Part shown: piece by piece, positions 45,544 to 56,888 of the stretch
Position numbering within the stretch: the stretch's first letter is position 1
Layout of the letters: the number at the start of each line of letters is the position of its first letter
NCBI GenBank assembly: GCA_021521415.1
Contig: JAIQDT010010017.1
Location: forward strand, 1-64,000
Length of the DNA stretch: 64,000 nt
Direction: 5' to 3'
DNA from: Bidens hawaiensis
Taxonomy: Eukaryota; Streptophyta; Magnoliopsida; Asterales; Asteraceae
Made by a program: the position numbers and the translations under genes
Notes under the pieces: model-generated
What the model saw: only the letters and a program-made list of their open reading frames with translations
Database searches by the model: none
What the model was told of the DNA's origin: nothing

Positions 45544-47137
45544 TGATATAAGGCTAAATATATATAAATCCCTTGTATATTTAATATAATATTTTATTAG
45601 TTTTCGTTCGGTTTTTATTAGAATTTGTATATTACTAATTCATTTGAATATTTTAGGTTCCTGGTTACAATCATGTCAAAAAGAGGGCAAAAATAAGCAA
45701 AGTGGGAGAAGACCCGTCGCGCGGCACTTTGGGCTCAGTTTTCTAGAATCTTCTACAAATATTAAGTTTATAGGCTAAGATTTCTAGAATCTTCTACAAG
45801 TATTAAATTTATGGGCTCAGATTTCCAGAATCTTCTACTAATTTTAAGTTTATGGGCCTTGAAAGTCTATATAAACACCCATAAACTTAACCCTAATCAT
45901 AACCTGAATAATCTGAAGCCACCAACCATTTGGGACGAAATTGGGAGCTCTAGAAGTGATCTTTTGGAGGTTTTGGAGGCTTGGAATCATACGGTGGTGA
46001 GCATATTAATCAAGAACGAAGACCACGGGTTTTATCACCTTTAATCTTTCGTTTCCTTTATTTTTCACCATGAATTCCTTTATTATTGTTTTGTTTGATT
46101 TTACCATGCTAGGCTAAACTATATAGACTGCCTAGGCTTATGATGAACCTTTGTTGATATTTGATTTTGACTTGGGATTTATTTATCGTTATGGTTTTAT
46201 GAACTATTAAAAGGTTTAATTATATTAAATTGATGCATATGCGTGCTTAGGATTGTTTGTTGAGTTTTATTATTCCATAGTTGCCTTGATTATTGTTTGT
46301 CATTATGATAGGTTTCTATTAGGTCATCTACTTTGTGTTTTTTACTATTTTATGATTGATTTCGAATAAGATCATAGGAATAATATTATTTAATTAAATA
46401 AACCTAAGTGTGCTGCTAACCTATATAGTTGTAAGGTGTTAGGTTATTGATAGGTCTTTGTTGATCAGGATTGCTAGATTTAGTTCTTCGTAAGGAGTCC
46501 GTCTAGGTTTGATTGATTAACTTTGTCTGTCGAGTCAATAGAATATATTAGACTGCCTTTGATTTCCGCGCTGTAAGGTATGATTTCGCATAAAGGAACT
46601 AGTTTGTAATTAATTAGGTGACCATAAGGAAACTTGATTTTTAATACCGGTGTGCATTAAAACTTATTAGAAATCCATAGGTGTCTCTTGAGAAGGGTCA
46701 GGGGTCCTGTTCGGGTTTTCTCTTAAGCGTCTATTTTACGATCCCAGTTTCATAACTAAGTATTCTCCCGGTTAATTAATAACTGAAACTTCGGGGATTC
46801 TAGCCTAGGTGGTTGTTTGTCATCATCTGAATTAAGTACAAGTTCTAAGTTTAGTCTTCTTTAGTTTCCTTAATTAGTTTAAATTAGTTTAAAATTAGTT
46901 TATTAGTAAAACCCCCTTAAAAAAATAATAAATATATAGCCGTGTCTGTAGTTGAGTCTAATTAGCTAGTAAACGTAATTTAAAGAGTCTCGTGGGTTCG
47001 ATATCCGGACTTACTTAGCTGTACTAGAGTCGACCGGCTCACTTGCCGGTTAGTAGTTTATTTAAGTTTAAGAGTCTAGAATTTATTACTTAGTGTCTAG
47101 ATTAGCGTGTTTTTATATAACTACTTTTAGCACATCA
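45544..47137 (+). mobile_element. Solo LTR (Ty3 type, possibly Athila-like)
   Basis: It begins TGATATAAGGCTAAATATAT and ends TTTTAGCACATCA. It is flanked by CGTAA (45539-45543 and 47138-47142) and interrupts a 54-bp minisatellite, which gives an independent check of both boundaries. A TATA-like TCTATATAAACACC lies near 45866. The 3' part has GTGGGTTCGATATCCGGAC, resembling LTR ends of Athila-type elements. The strand is inferred from these features. Confidence 0.8.
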
Positions 47138-47280
47138 CGTAAGTACTAGCGAGGGCAAGCCTCTACGTGCTTTCGTGTATAAGTTGTATATCTTAAGTGC
47201 TAGTAAGGGCAAGCCTCTATGTGCTTTCGTGTGTTAGGACTTAAGTATAAGAAAGAGCAAACCTTTACGTACTTACAGTG
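47138..47280 (+). repeat. 54-bp minisatellite, locus 2, right part
   Basis: The array resumes in register (CGTAAGTACTAGCGAGGGC), with GCAAGCCTCT at 47155 and 47209, and then decays. Confidence 0.85.
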
Positions 47281-47550
47281 CAAGTAAGATGTCATGTTGG
47301 TATGTACCGTAAGATGAGTAAATCGTATCATTTATATATATATGAGTATGTCAAAAGTGAAGAATTATTATGTGGTGTATAAAGTAGAGTCGTAAACTAG
47401 AACTCACTCAGCGTAACTGACTTTTTTTATGCACCCAGGTAGTTGATTAAAGAAAGTAAAGGAGCTTGGAGTGCACGCAACGTTATCCACACGGTGTCGG
47501 CATCCAAAGAGTTGTTTAGAAAGAAAGTTTATATACATATACATATACAC

Positions 47551-47583
<33 letters not shown>

Positions 47584-48130
47584 AGTGTGTGTGTTTGTGT
47601 GTAGTTTTATTCCGCAAAAGTTTTTGTAAACTCTGATATTTAAGTTATGTTTAAGCGCAAATCCAACTTTTAGTAAGGTGCCCGAGTTTTGGGCCTTACA
47701 AGATTTTACCCCCCCCCCCCCCCTCGCCAAATAAAAAAAGTAATAATCATCCATCTTTGATTTCGACATTCAAACCCAGTATAGAGTTTTAAGAAAATCA
47801 AGGTTAGATTTGTTTAACTGTTTATGTCTATCATTTATTATTTATGTCTATGTTTGATTATAATTATATGTTTATGTTTAAAATTATGTATAGAATTATA
47901 TGTTTATGTTTAGAATTATGTGTTGATTGTGTTGAATTTGTACATTTAAATGTTATTGGCGATCTTTTTAAAAGAAAGTTGACCAATAATGACATTGTAA
48001 TTTTTTATGTGACCCGATCCGACGGGACATGTCCCGATCCAAAAAATTTTAAAGCCGGATAATAACAAATCCAAGTACTAAAAGATTCTGAACCCGTAGA
48101 AAAAGGTCCAGGCTTCACCTCTGAGCGCTA
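47281..48130. other. Intergenic with microsatellites
   Basis: It holds a (TG)n tract (47564-47606), a 15-base C run (47709-47723) and a few TTATGTTTAGAATTATG repeats (47860-47925). GGGCCTTACA near 47692 could be an LTR end but no partner was found. The 121-aa minus frame is microsatellite-driven. Confidence 0.45.
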
Positions 48131-48138
48131 TTACTGTG

Positions 48139-48786
48139 TAGGGCTGAGTACGGTTCGGTTCGGTTATTAGGCAAAACCCAAACCAAAACCGAAGTAATCG
48201 GTTGTTTGAATATGCAAAACCGTTCGGTTTTCAGTTTTCCAGTTTTTCGGTTTTCGGTTAATTTCGGTTTCGGTTCGGTTATTTTCGGTTTCTTTTCAAT
48301 TATGGGTTGACATTGGAAAAAAATTAAAAAATGAAAATGCATATTTTAACCTTGTATAAGAACGTGTCAGAGTACCACAATCCACATATATATTGAATTC
48401 AAAAAAACAAAAATAGGCATGTGTTACGTGGAACTATACAAATACAAAGTTACTAAATAGAGTTTAAAAATTAAAAAACATTAAATGTTTACTCCCAATC
48501 TTCATTCATCATCTTATATATTTGTCTTAGTAGTTTAGTCCATTCCTCATAATCTTGATAATCCTTATCATCATCAATCGGTTCGGTTCGGTTTTTTTCG
48601 GTTTTTTAAAAATTGATAACCGAATCGAAACCGAAATTTCGGTTTTTCAAAAAAACAAAAAAATTTCGGTTTTTCAAAAAAACAAAAAATTAACCGTGGG
48701 TTAATGCTTCGGTTCGGTTTTTTTCAATACGGTTTTTCGATTTATTCGGTTTCGATTCGGTTAATTCAGTTTTCTACCTAACCCTA
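48139..48786. mobile_element. hAT MITE with CGGTTCGG repeats
   Basis: The left end is TAGGGCTGAGTACGGTTCGG; the reverse complement of the right end is TAGGGTTAGGTAGAAAACTG. Both arms carry many TTCGGTTTT/AAAACCGAA words. The flanks TTACTGTG and TTACCACG match at 5 of 8 bases, all differences being transitions, so this is an old insertion. Confidence 0.65.
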
Positions 48787-48794
48787 TTACCACG

Positions 48795-49174
48795 TGACTT
48801 TATAAAGGTTATTATAGACCGAAAGATAGCACAAAATATCTCAATAGATATTAGTGGGCTATATATTGTTATTCATGCAATTATATGCTTGAAAAAGACT
48901 ACCACGTATGGCCCAACGCTCCTAAGCGATTTTAGTTTTACAAAACCATAGGTGCACAATATATTGATAATACCATAAATTTGCTTAAAGTATGGAGTTT
49001 TTTTTCTTTTCTTTTTTCTATTTTAGTTTATAATTTGTAACGAAGATGTACTTGCGAACATCTTCTTGGTCGGGCAAGATCACGTGTATTTGTGCCTAAC
49101 CACCGTTGAGGTTATTTTTGTTGATCAGTCACTCTTTATAAGTGTTAAATGTTCGGTTTGACCACCTTAATTTA
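48795..49174. other. Intergenic sequence
   Basis: No gene or element ends recognised. This is the presumed pre-insertion flank of the Tat-lineage element. Confidence 0.4.
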
Positions 49175-49476
49175 TGAAGAGGTATGCACCCGCCTCAACA
49201 ACGAGCGAGGCGGGTCAACCCACAAGATATAGACAAGAGGCTTGAAATCAAGACATTATGAAGGCACAAAGCCAAAACCTATGCGCATGGCGCATATCAC
49301 ATATGCTCACGCATATCACATATGCTCATGCATCACATGCTCAGGCATCATATGCCCAGGCACCACAGATGCTCAGGCATCACATATGCTCACGCATCAC
49401 ATATGCTCACGCATCACATATGCGCGTGGCGCATATCACATGCTCGTGCATACCACATCTGCGCATGAAACATCTG
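49175..49476 (+). repeat. Tat-element 5' LTR, first part
   Basis: It includes an array of about 17-bp units (ATCACATATGCTCACGC and variants, 49286-49470) rich in CATATG and GCGCAT. The last five bases, ATCTG, were duplicated by the chromovirus insertion. The two plus frames of 79 and 93 aa here are artefacts of the array. Confidence 0.65.
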
Positions 49477-51569
49477 TGTGACATCTGCCCAATCCGACCC
49501 GACCCAGGTACCCGTTTTCGAATCCGATTCTTTTTATGATTTAAAATTTGATTATTAATCTTTGTAAATTTAACATTAAATAAATTATATATATTTTTAT
49601 ATTACTTATAATAATTTCTTCCCGCCGTCCCGCCTCTTCTTCTCTCTTGTCGCCGTCCCGCCTCCCTTTTTCTCTCTTGTCGCCGTCCCGCCCCTCTGCT
49701 TAACCCTTGCGCCTTGAAACCCTTTTTTCTCTTAACTCTTTGCTTGTCCTTTGGTTCTTCCCGCCTAAGGATGTCTGCGCAGCTCCACGCGCCAGACTCC
49801 TTACAAGGAAGCCTGTGCGAAGACCGACTGTTCCTGCGATACGCGAGGCGAATTGTTCCCACAGCGCGCTAAGAATGGTAGTTCTTCCCGCGGCGCGCTA
49901 AGAATGGTAGTTCTTCCCGCGGCGCGCTAAGGATTGTAGTTCTTCCCGCGGCGCGCTAAGAATGGTAGTTCTTCCCGTAGCGCGTTAAGGATTATAGTTC
50001 TTCCCGCGGCGCGCTAAGAATTATAGTTCTTCCCGCGACGCGCTAAGGATTGTAGTTCTTCTCGCGACGCGCTAAGGATTATAGTTCTTCCCGCGGCGCG
50101 CTTAGAATTGTTCTCTGTCTGCCTCCGCCCTCGCGCGCGCTCGAATCTTCTCGCGCTAGACCTTAAGTCTTTTCTTCTGTTTAGGTCAGCCTGTATGCTT
50201 TTAAAATATCTTATCTTTTGTATGAGCACTGTAGGTCAGTTCCGACATCTGTCCGAAAAGCCACTTTCGGCGCAGCATGCGCACCAATCCTATTGGTTGA
50301 CAGAAAAAGTGACTGACATAATCTTTTGAAATCTTCTTTTTGCATGTCTTGAACAGTGTTTTTCTGACTCCTCCCATGCTTGACCTGTAACCTGTCAGCC
50401 TTTTCCCCATCCCCTGCAGCTGCCGGCATATCCTTTGATATCTTTTGCTTTTGTTTTCTTGTGCTTTGTTAAGATCTTTTCCTTCTTTTAAGGGATTGTG
50501 TTCCCTTGGGTTTTTCCTATAAATTAAGCTAATTTTAGTTAACACTTCACACACTACACTTAAAACACTCCCCAAATCTCTCTCCCTTTGCCCTCTGCTT
50601 GAGATCTTCAGCGCCTCCAACTCCTCTCTTTGCCTCCTTCTTCTCTTCTGTTCTGCCCAGATTCTCGGTAAATAATTAATATATAATTTTTTCCTTTTAA
50701 ATAATTTGTTTAAGTGACTTACTGCATATATTCAAGACATTAAAAACCAATCGTTAAACCGATAACCTCTTATTTATAGGTTAACTTGTGCTTGTTTAAA
50801 AGTTGGTTCTTGCATTATCTTTCAACGCACCGTTTACAAGTGAGTAATCTCGTACTTAATCCCCTTTTATTTTTAATGTTTTGGGATGTTCATGTGTTCG
50901 TACAACTTGAGTCTTAAACTTGTTTATGAAATTTATGTGCGCAAAACCCCATGTGTTATGGACGTTTACTTGGCTGTTTATTTGTATGTGTGAATCATTA
51001 ACCGCTTTGTTCGGCCTATTCCGAAGTTTTCATGGATCCATTAGATGAACACGGGAGACCTATCGTTTACGGTTTTCTTGTTTTGTTAGCACATGCACGT
51101 TTGATTGTTTGTTTTTGTGCTCGATTGGGAGCACGGATTGAACTATGAGCTATGATCTATTTAGGCTTGATCACAATCTGATTACACCCTATGTTAAACC
51201 CCAGTTAAGCACATGTTGCGCGCAGTGTTTGTTATTATCTATTTATATCTATTAAACTTGATTTCTCACCGACATGCAAGTGTTGACGTTTTATTTTAAC
51301 ACATGTTCAGGTTTGCTGTAGCTGCTTTTGGGAATCTCTTGGACGCGTAGGATGTTTTCTTTTTGTTTGGACCTAGATTAAAATGTAACAAGACAAATTA
51401 TGTTATTTAAATATTTTAAGTTATAATATGATTTATGTTACTTTATGTCGTGTTCTGCGCGTGCGCAATGAAATGTATTTATTAAATATTGACACCCAAA
51501 TAGTGTCGCGAGTAATGAAACAATACGTGGCGCCCCGATGTATAATCCGCCATCGGTCGGGGTGTTACA
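49477..51569 (+). repeat. Chromovirus 5' LTR
   Basis: TGTGACATCTGCC to GGGGTGTTACA. It holds nine tandem 29-bp GCGCGCTAAGxATxxTAGTT units (49862-50115) and a TATA box CTATAAATT at 50518-50526, about 30 bp before a CACTTCACACACTACAC-type leader. Confidence 0.95.
49862..50115. repeat. 29-bp CpG-rich minisatellite in the LTR
   Basis: Nine units of GCGCGCTAAGGATTGTAGTT plus CTTCCCGCG, with GCGCGCTA at 49864 and 49893 (29-bp period). It lies 400-650 bp upstream of the TATA box, a plausible regulatory position. The other LTR has the same array at 57274-57527. Confidence 0.9.
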
Positions 51570-51572
51570 GAT

Positions 51573-51584
51573 TGGTATCAGAGC
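51573..51584 (+). promoter_or_regulatory. Chromovirus primer binding site (tRNA-iMet)
   Basis: TGGTATCAGAGC, complementary to the 3' end of initiator methionine tRNA, begins three bases after the 5' LTR end. Confidence 0.9.
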
Positions 51585-52231
51585 TCCGTGACTTTAGGAT
51601 AGGTGGTTAGACGTAATGACCTAGAATACCTAAGAGTCCCTTCTCGCGCATGAGAAATATCTCATGTATGTGCGCTAATTGTTATTTACTCGATATTTAT
51701 AAAATATGCTTGCGCATACGCAGCACATGATTTCATGTTTTATTCGCGATCTTTCGATTTTATTGTTAAATCTCAATTTATTTCTTTACTTGCATATTCG
51801 TTTGTTGTGGGGATTGAAAATCCGAGAAGTCATGGTGGTACATGAATAGTTGATTTTCAATTACCATTAACTTTATGTTTTAAATTGAAGATTTGAAAAG
51901 TCATGGTGATACATGAATTGTCAATCTCCAATATTCATTTGCTCGATATTTTAAATTGAAGATTTGAAAAGTCATGGTGATACATGAATTGTCAACCTTC
52001 AATGCTCGTTTACTCGATATTTTAAATTGAGAACTCGGAAAGTCATGGTGATGCATGAATTGTCGATTTTCAATTCGAATTTATTACCTGTATTAAGTTT
52101 GCATTTAAATTCATATTTTACTTCAAAATTTGATAGCATTTAACTCCGTGAAACAAGCTTTACGACGATATACTTTGCGCTAAAACGATTTCCCATACAA
52201 AGATATTAACAAAAACTAAAACTTTTATAGA
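51585..52231 (+). other. Chromovirus 5' leader
   Basis: About 650 bp of untranslated leader. Three to four repeats of a ~60-bp block centred on AAGTCATGGTGATACATGAA (51828-52055) may be RNA structural or packaging signals. Confidence 0.6.
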
Positions 52232-53221
52232 ATGCCTCCGCTATCTCGCCGTCATCAGAGGAGAGAAGCCGCGCGCAGACGTAGGCAGCAACGTTCCCAG
52301 GAAATGGCCGCCGCAATAGCCCAAGCCTTAAACCAAAACAATACCAACCCCTCCAGATACAATATTAAATCCTTTAATGCGGGTAACCCTCCGAAATTCA
52401 CAGGGCTTGAAGGAGCCACCGTAATGCTCCAATGGCTCGAGAAAATTGAGAACACCTTCCTCCATACCCAATGCCCTCCAGACCGACGAACCTTATACGC
52501 CTCAAGTGTCCTAGAATCAAGGGCGCTTACTTGGTGGAACGGAGTAGCTCATGCGCGTGGCGCAGAGGCTGCTTCTAGCATGCTTTGGGAGGAATTCAAG
52601 GAACTTGTGACTAGAGAATTCTGCCCTCCCAACGAAATAAAGCGCCTTGAGGAGGAATTTTGGAACTTGAAGCAGTACAGTGGCGAAGCGCGCGAGTACG
52701 CTACGCGCTTCCACGAACTAAGTTTGCTTGTCCCACACCTAGTTACCCCTTCCCGCCGAGCCATCGAGAAGTTTCTTGGGGGTCTCCCCATGGAAATTCA
52801 AGATTCTGTATGGGCCAGGAACCCAGCAACCCTCTCTGACGCCATCGAGTTGGCCGCTGTGCTCAGCGACAACCATGTCAGGGCAGGAACCCTGTTCCTG
52901 CGGGGAGCCGAAAAGACCAAACTCACCAAGACTGTCCCTGAACCAACAGAAACCAAGCCAGAACCCTCTAACCGTAACAACCTCAAGCGCAGGCGCAAAG
53001 CCTACGCGCTTACCAACCCGCTTGTTGTCCAGCAACCCGCCTACCAACCTCCAGTACACGCTCTTAACCCACTGTCAACCTACCCAACACCCCTTGTAGT
53101 TCATAACTATGCCTTAACCAATCCCGCACTCCCTGCCCCGTCAACTAAGAAACCTTACACAGGAAACCAACCCTTTTGCCCAACCTGTAAGCTTCATCAC
53201 CCAACTCAAGCCCCGTGTTGA
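52232..53221 (+). CDS. gag: Chromovirus Gag (capsid), ending at a premature TGA
   Basis: 329 codons from ATG 52232. A basic N-terminus (SRRHQRREAARRRRQQRS) precedes the Retrotrans_gag core (about 50-200): PPKFTGLEGATVMLQWLEKI, ALTWWNGVAHARG, LEEEFWNLKQYSGEAREYAT. Gag forms the cytoplasmic virus-like particle that packages element RNA. The frame meets TGA at 53219-53221 just after CPTCKLHHPTQAPC, before the zinc knuckles that should belong to the same protein. The stop is of a kind easily made by C-to-T change at a CpG. Confidence 0.9.
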   Translation: MPPLSRRHQRREAARRRRQQRSQEMAAAIAQALNQNNTNPSRYNIKSFNAGNPPKFTGLEGATVMLQWLEKIENTFLHTQCPPDRRTLYASSVLESRALTWWNGVAHARGAEAASSMLWEEFKELVTREFCPPNEIKRLEEEFWNLKQYSGEAREYATRFHELSLLVPHLVTPSRRAIEKFLGGLPMEIQDSVWARNPATLSDAIELAAVLSDNHVRAGTLFLRGAEKTKLTKTVPEPTETKPEPSNRNNLKRRRKAYALTNPLVVQQPAYQPPVHALNPLSTYPTPLVVHNYALTNPALPAPSTKKPYTGNQPFCPTCKLHHPTQAPC

Positions 53222-53503
53222 CAATGCAACCGATGTGGCCGTAATGGTCACACTGCTGAGTACTGTAGAGTCCTTCCCGCCAACCCAATCGCGCAAACTC
53301 CACCAACTTACCCGCTAAACCCACAACCAACATACCCTAATCCACGACCCAGGTCGTGCTATAACTGCGGTGACCCCAGTCATTTCCGGAACGCGTGCCC
53401 GAGACTGCAAGTACAAATTACGCAAGCTAATCCGGTTAACCAAATTTCAAACCAAGTGACGCGCGGCCGAGCTTTTAATATAACCGCGCACCAAGCGTAA
53501 GCG
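53222..53503 (+). pseudogene. Gag zinc-knuckle region between two stops
   Basis: In the same frame as gag and pol, this stretch encodes two CX2CX4HX4C knuckles (CNRCGRNGHTAEYC and CYNCGDPSHFRNAC) and a Pro-rich linker, and ends at TAA (53501-53503). Zinc knuckles bind genomic RNA. It is cut from Gag by the TGA before it and from Pol by the TAA after it. Confidence 0.85.
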
Positions 53504-56500
53504 AATAATGACGTGGTTAATGGTACATTTTTACTTAACGGACAATATGCATCTATACTTTTTGATACTGGCGCCGATAGAAGTTTTATTTCTCGCGCAT
53601 TTGAACAAAAACTTGCGCGACCGCGAGTAAACTTAAACGAAAACTTTTCAGTTGAATTGGCTAATGGTGAAACTATTTTAATAAACTCCGTAATCAAAGA
53701 TTGCACGCTTAACCTTAATGAACATGATTTTCTAATCGACCTCATTCCCATGCCTCTTGGAAGTTTTGATGTGATTATTGGAATGGACTGGCTCTCGCAA
53801 AATCGCGCCGAAGTAATCTGCGCCAAGAAGTTGATTCGCATTCCCCGGGAAAATGGTCAAGATCTTCATATCTACGGCGAGAAACCATCTAACGGTCTTA
53901 AACTTATGTCATGCACTGAAGCCCGAAGACTTTTGCGGAAGAAATGTGTAGCGTTCTTAGCTAATGTGGTCAAACCCGATGAAGGAAAGAAGAAACTTTC
54001 TGAAATCCCCATCGTGCGTGACTTTCCTGAAGTCTTCCCCGATGATCTTTCTGGTTTACCTCCCGCTCGGGAAGTCGAGTTTCGTATTGATCTTGTCCCT
54101 GGTGCATCCCCTGTAGCCAAATCTCCTTATCGTCTTGCACCCGCTGAGATGCAAGAATTGGCAAGTCAACTTCAAGAGTTGACCGATAAAGGATTCATTC
54201 GCCCTAGCTCTTCGCCATGGGGTGCTCCGGTGTTGTTCGTTAAAAAGAAAGACGGTTCGTTTCGCATGTGTATCGATTACCGCGAGCTGAACAAGCTCAC
54301 CATTAAGAACCGGTATCCCTTACCGCGTATTGACGACCTCTTTGACCAACTCCAAGGTGCCTCTTGTTTCTCCAAGATCGATCTCCGTTCTGGTTATCAC
54401 CAGTTGCGTATCCGTGAAGAGGATATTCCCAAGACTGCCTTTCGAACCCGCTACGGTCATTTTGAATTCTTGGTCATGCCCTTCGGTTTAACCAACGCAC
54501 CCGCTGTCTTCATGGATCTAATGAACCGGGTGTGTAGGCCTTTCTTGGACCGATTCGTGATCGTGTTTATCGATGACGTTCTGGTATATTCCAAAACCAA
54601 GGCCGAGCATGAACAACATCTTCAGTTGGTGTTGCAAAAGCTTCGAACCGAACAACTCTATGCCAAACTCTCCAAGTGTGAGTTTTGGTCGGATGAAGTA
54701 CAGTTTCTTGGTCATGTTGTAAACAAGATGGGTATTCATGTCGACCCATCCAAGATTGAAGCAATCAAGAACTGGATTACACCGTCCACTCCTACCGAAA
54801 TCCGTTCCTTTTTGGGCTTAGCTGGTTACTACCGGCGATTCATTTCGAACTTCTCAAAAATCGCTTTGCCTTTAACAGCATTAACGCACAAAGGCAAACA
54901 GTATATTTGGGGCTCGAAGCAAGAAGAAGCCTTCCAAACACTCAAGCGATTGTTGTGCGAAGCTCCTGTTCTAGCGTTACCTGAGGGTACTGATGACTTT
55001 GTCGTTTATTGCGATGCCTCCAACCAAGGTCTCGGTTGTGTACTTATGCAACGAGGCAAGGTTATCGCTTACGCGTCAAGGCAACTTAAAATTCATGAAA
55101 AGAATTATACGACTCACGACCTCGAACTTGGTGCTGTTGTATTTGCCTTAAAAATCTGGAGACACTACCTCTATGGGACTAAGTGTATCATATACACAGA
55201 CCATAAAAGCCTTCAGCACATTTTTGATCAAAAGGAACTTAACATGAGACAACGCCGATGGAACGAACTCATCAGCGATTACGATTGTGAGATCCGATAT
55301 CACCCTGGAAAGGCTAATATGGTAGCCGATGCACTCAGCCGCAAACCCAGCCAACTCAACTGTATCTTGCCGCGCACGCAGCTTCGTTTCGCGTCGATCC
55401 AAAACGATCTTAAATCGCGCATTCGCGACGCGCAGCGCGCATCGATCAGCAAAGGCAACCTTCGCGCTGAGTTAGCGTGTGGCGCAGAAGTACATCTAGT
55501 CCCTAACCTGAATGGAATTCTCTGTTATCTCAATCGCATCTGGATCCCCAATGATGAGAATCTTCGCTCTGTCATACTAAGTGAAGCGCACAAAACTCGG
55601 TATTCCGTTCATCCTGGTGCTGACAAAATGTACAAAGATTTGCGCCTTTCTTATTGGTGGCCTGGTATGAAAAAGGATATTGCTGTGTTCGTAGCTAAAT
55701 GCCTAACTTGTTCTAAGGTAAAAGCTGAACATCAACGCCCATCTGGTTTGCTCGAACAACCTGAAATTCCTACGTGGAAATGGGAAAGTATATCAATGGA
55801 CTTTATCACCAAGTTACCCTTGACCGCAAGCAAACATGATAGCATTTGGGTAATAGTGGATCGATTGACCAAGTCTGCCCACTTTCTGCCCATTCGTGAA
55901 GCCTACCGTGTTGAGCAACTTGCACATCTATATGTTAAAGAAATTGTCTGCCGTCATGGTACTCCCTTGAGCATCATATCCGATCGCGATGGCCGTTTTA
56001 TATCTCGCTTTTGGAAATCTCTCCAATCTGCGTTAGGAACTCGTTTGGACATGAGTACTGCATATCATCCTCAGACTGACGGACAGTCTGAGCGAACCAT
56101 CCAAACCCTTGAGGATATGCTCCGATCTTGTGTTCTTGATTTTGGAGGTAATTGGGATTCACACCTACCTCTGATCGAGTTCTCTTATAATAACAGCTAT
56201 CATTCCAGCATTGGTATGGCCCCATTTGAAGCACTTTACGGTCGAAAGTGCCGCTCACCGATTTGTTGGAGCGAAGTGGGTGAAGTTCAAATCACAGGAC
56301 CCGAACTAGTTCAAGAGACAACCGATAAAATCGCCAAGATCCGTGATCATCTGCTGACTGCCAGAAGCCGACAGAAGAGTTACGCAGATCGCAGGCGGAA
56401 GCCTCTCGAATTTCTAGTTGGTGATCTTGTTCTCCTCAAAGTGTCGCCCTGGAAGGGTGTTGTCCGCTTTGGGAAGAAAGGTAAGCTTGCACCTCGTTAT

Positions 56501-56854
56501 GTTGATCCATTCAAGATTCTTGCGAGGGTGGGAAAAGTTGCCTACAAACTGGACCTGCCGCCCGCACTCAGCAATGTGCATCCAACTTTCCATGTATCCA
56601 ATCTCAAGAAATGTTTAGCTGACGAGAACCTCCACATACCACTTGATGAAGTTCAAGTTGATGAATCTATGCATTTCGTTGAGAAGCCTGTTGAGATTAT
56701 GGATCGCGAGGTAAAGCAAACCAAGCGCAGTCGCATCCCTATTGTCAAAGTTCGTTGGCAGTCCAAGCGCGGAGCCGAGTTCACTTGGGAAAGGGAAGAT
56801 CAGATGAAGATCAAGTACCCGCACCTTTTCTCTGCGCAACCTACTTCGAGATAA
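53504..56854 (+). CDS. pol: Chromovirus Pol: PR-RT-RNaseH-IN-chromodomain
   Basis: An open frame of about 1,113 codons (from a GTG at 53513; no ATG opens it because it was continuous with gag). Domains by codon from 53513: aspartic protease ([11 protein letters not shown], Asp18); reverse transcriptase with FIDDVLVYS (about 353); RNase H (YCDASNQG about 500, YTDHKSLQ about 562); integrase with HHCC zinc region ([10 protein letters not shown]...CLTCSK, 692-732) and DDE residues in SMDFIT, SDRDGRF and DGQSERT (about 762, 823, 859); and a chromodomain ([16 protein letters not shown], about 1060-1110). The chromodomain guides integration to heterochromatin. All catalytic motifs look intact, so only the upstream stops disable the polyprotein. 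Confidence 0.95.
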   Translation, partial: NNDVVNGTFLLNGQYASILFDTGADRSFISRAFEQKLARPRVNLNENFSVELANGETILINSVIKDCTLNLNEHDFLIDLIPMPLGSFDVIIGMDWLSQNRAEVICAKKLIRIPRENGQDLHIYGEKPSNGLKLMSCTEARRLLRKKCVAFLANVVKPDEGKKKLSEIPIVRDFPEVFPDDLSGLPPAREVEFRIDLVPGASPVAKSPYRLAPAEMQELASQLQELTDKGFIRPSSSPWGAPVLFVKKKDGSFRMCIDYRELNKLTIKNRYPLPRIDDLFDQLQGASCFSKIDLRSGYHQLRIREEDIPKTAFRTRYGHFEFLVMPFGLTNAPAVFMDLMNRVCRPFLDRFVIVFIDDVLVYSKTKAEHEQHLQLVLQKLRTEQLYAKLSKCEFWSDEVQFLGHVVNKMGIHVDPSKIEAIKNWITPSTPTEIRSFLGLAGYYRRFISNFSKIALPLTALTHKGKQYIWGSKQEEAFQTLKRLLCEAPVLALPEGTDDFVVYCDASNQGLGCVLMQRGKVIAYASRQLKIHEKNYTTHDLELGAVVFALKIWRHYLYGTKCIIYTDHKSLQHIFDQKELNMRQRRWNELISDYDCEIRYHPGKANMVADALSRKPSQLNCILPRTQLRFASIQNDLKSRIRDAQRASISKGNLRAELACGAEVHLVPNLNGILCYLNRIWIPNDENLRSVILSEAHKTRYSVHPGADKMYKDLRLSYWWPGMKKDIAVFVAKCLTCSKVKAEHQRPSGLLEQPEIPTWKWESISMDFITKLPLTASKHDSIWVIVDRLTKSAHFLPIREAYRVEQLAHLYVKEIVCRHGTPLSIISDRDGRFISRFWKSLQSALGTRLDMSTAYHPQTDGQSERTIQTLEDMLRSCVLDFGGNWDSHLPLIEFSYNNSYHSSIGMAPFEALYGRKCRSPICWSEVGEVQITGPELVQETTDKIAKIRDHLLTARSRQKSYADRRRKPLEFLVGDLVLLKVSPWKGVVRFGKKGKLAPRYVDPFKILARVGKVAYKLDLPPALSNVHPTFHVSNLKKCLADENLHIPLDEVQVDESMHFVEKPVEIMDREVKQTKRSRIPIVKVRWQSKRGAEFTWEREDQMKIKYPHLFSAQPTSR

Positions 56855-56874
56855 ATTTCGGGACGAAATTTCTT

Positions 56875-56888
56875 AAAGTAGGGGAGAC
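56875..56888 (+). promoter_or_regulatory. Chromovirus polypurine tract
   Basis: AAGTAGGGGAGAC lies directly before the 3' LTR, the plus-strand priming site. Confidence 0.85.

Noticed and set aside
47404..47769. 121-aa minus frame near 47.6 kb
   Set aside because: Contains a Thr-His run from the (TG)n tract and has no recognisable motif.
49862..50115. Regular 29-bp repeats resembling a CRISPR array
   Set aside because: Units are directly contiguous without unique spacers, lie inside an LTR, and the context is a plant genome.
53505..53515. GTG at 53513 as a true pol start codon
   Set aside because: The pol frame is the same as the gag frame and is interrupted only by stops; plant nuclear elements do not normally start at GTG, so it is simply an open-frame boundary.
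52255..56258. Several antisense frames over the chromovirus gag-pol region
   Set aside because: Mirror frames of a strongly coding sequence; none has an independent motif.
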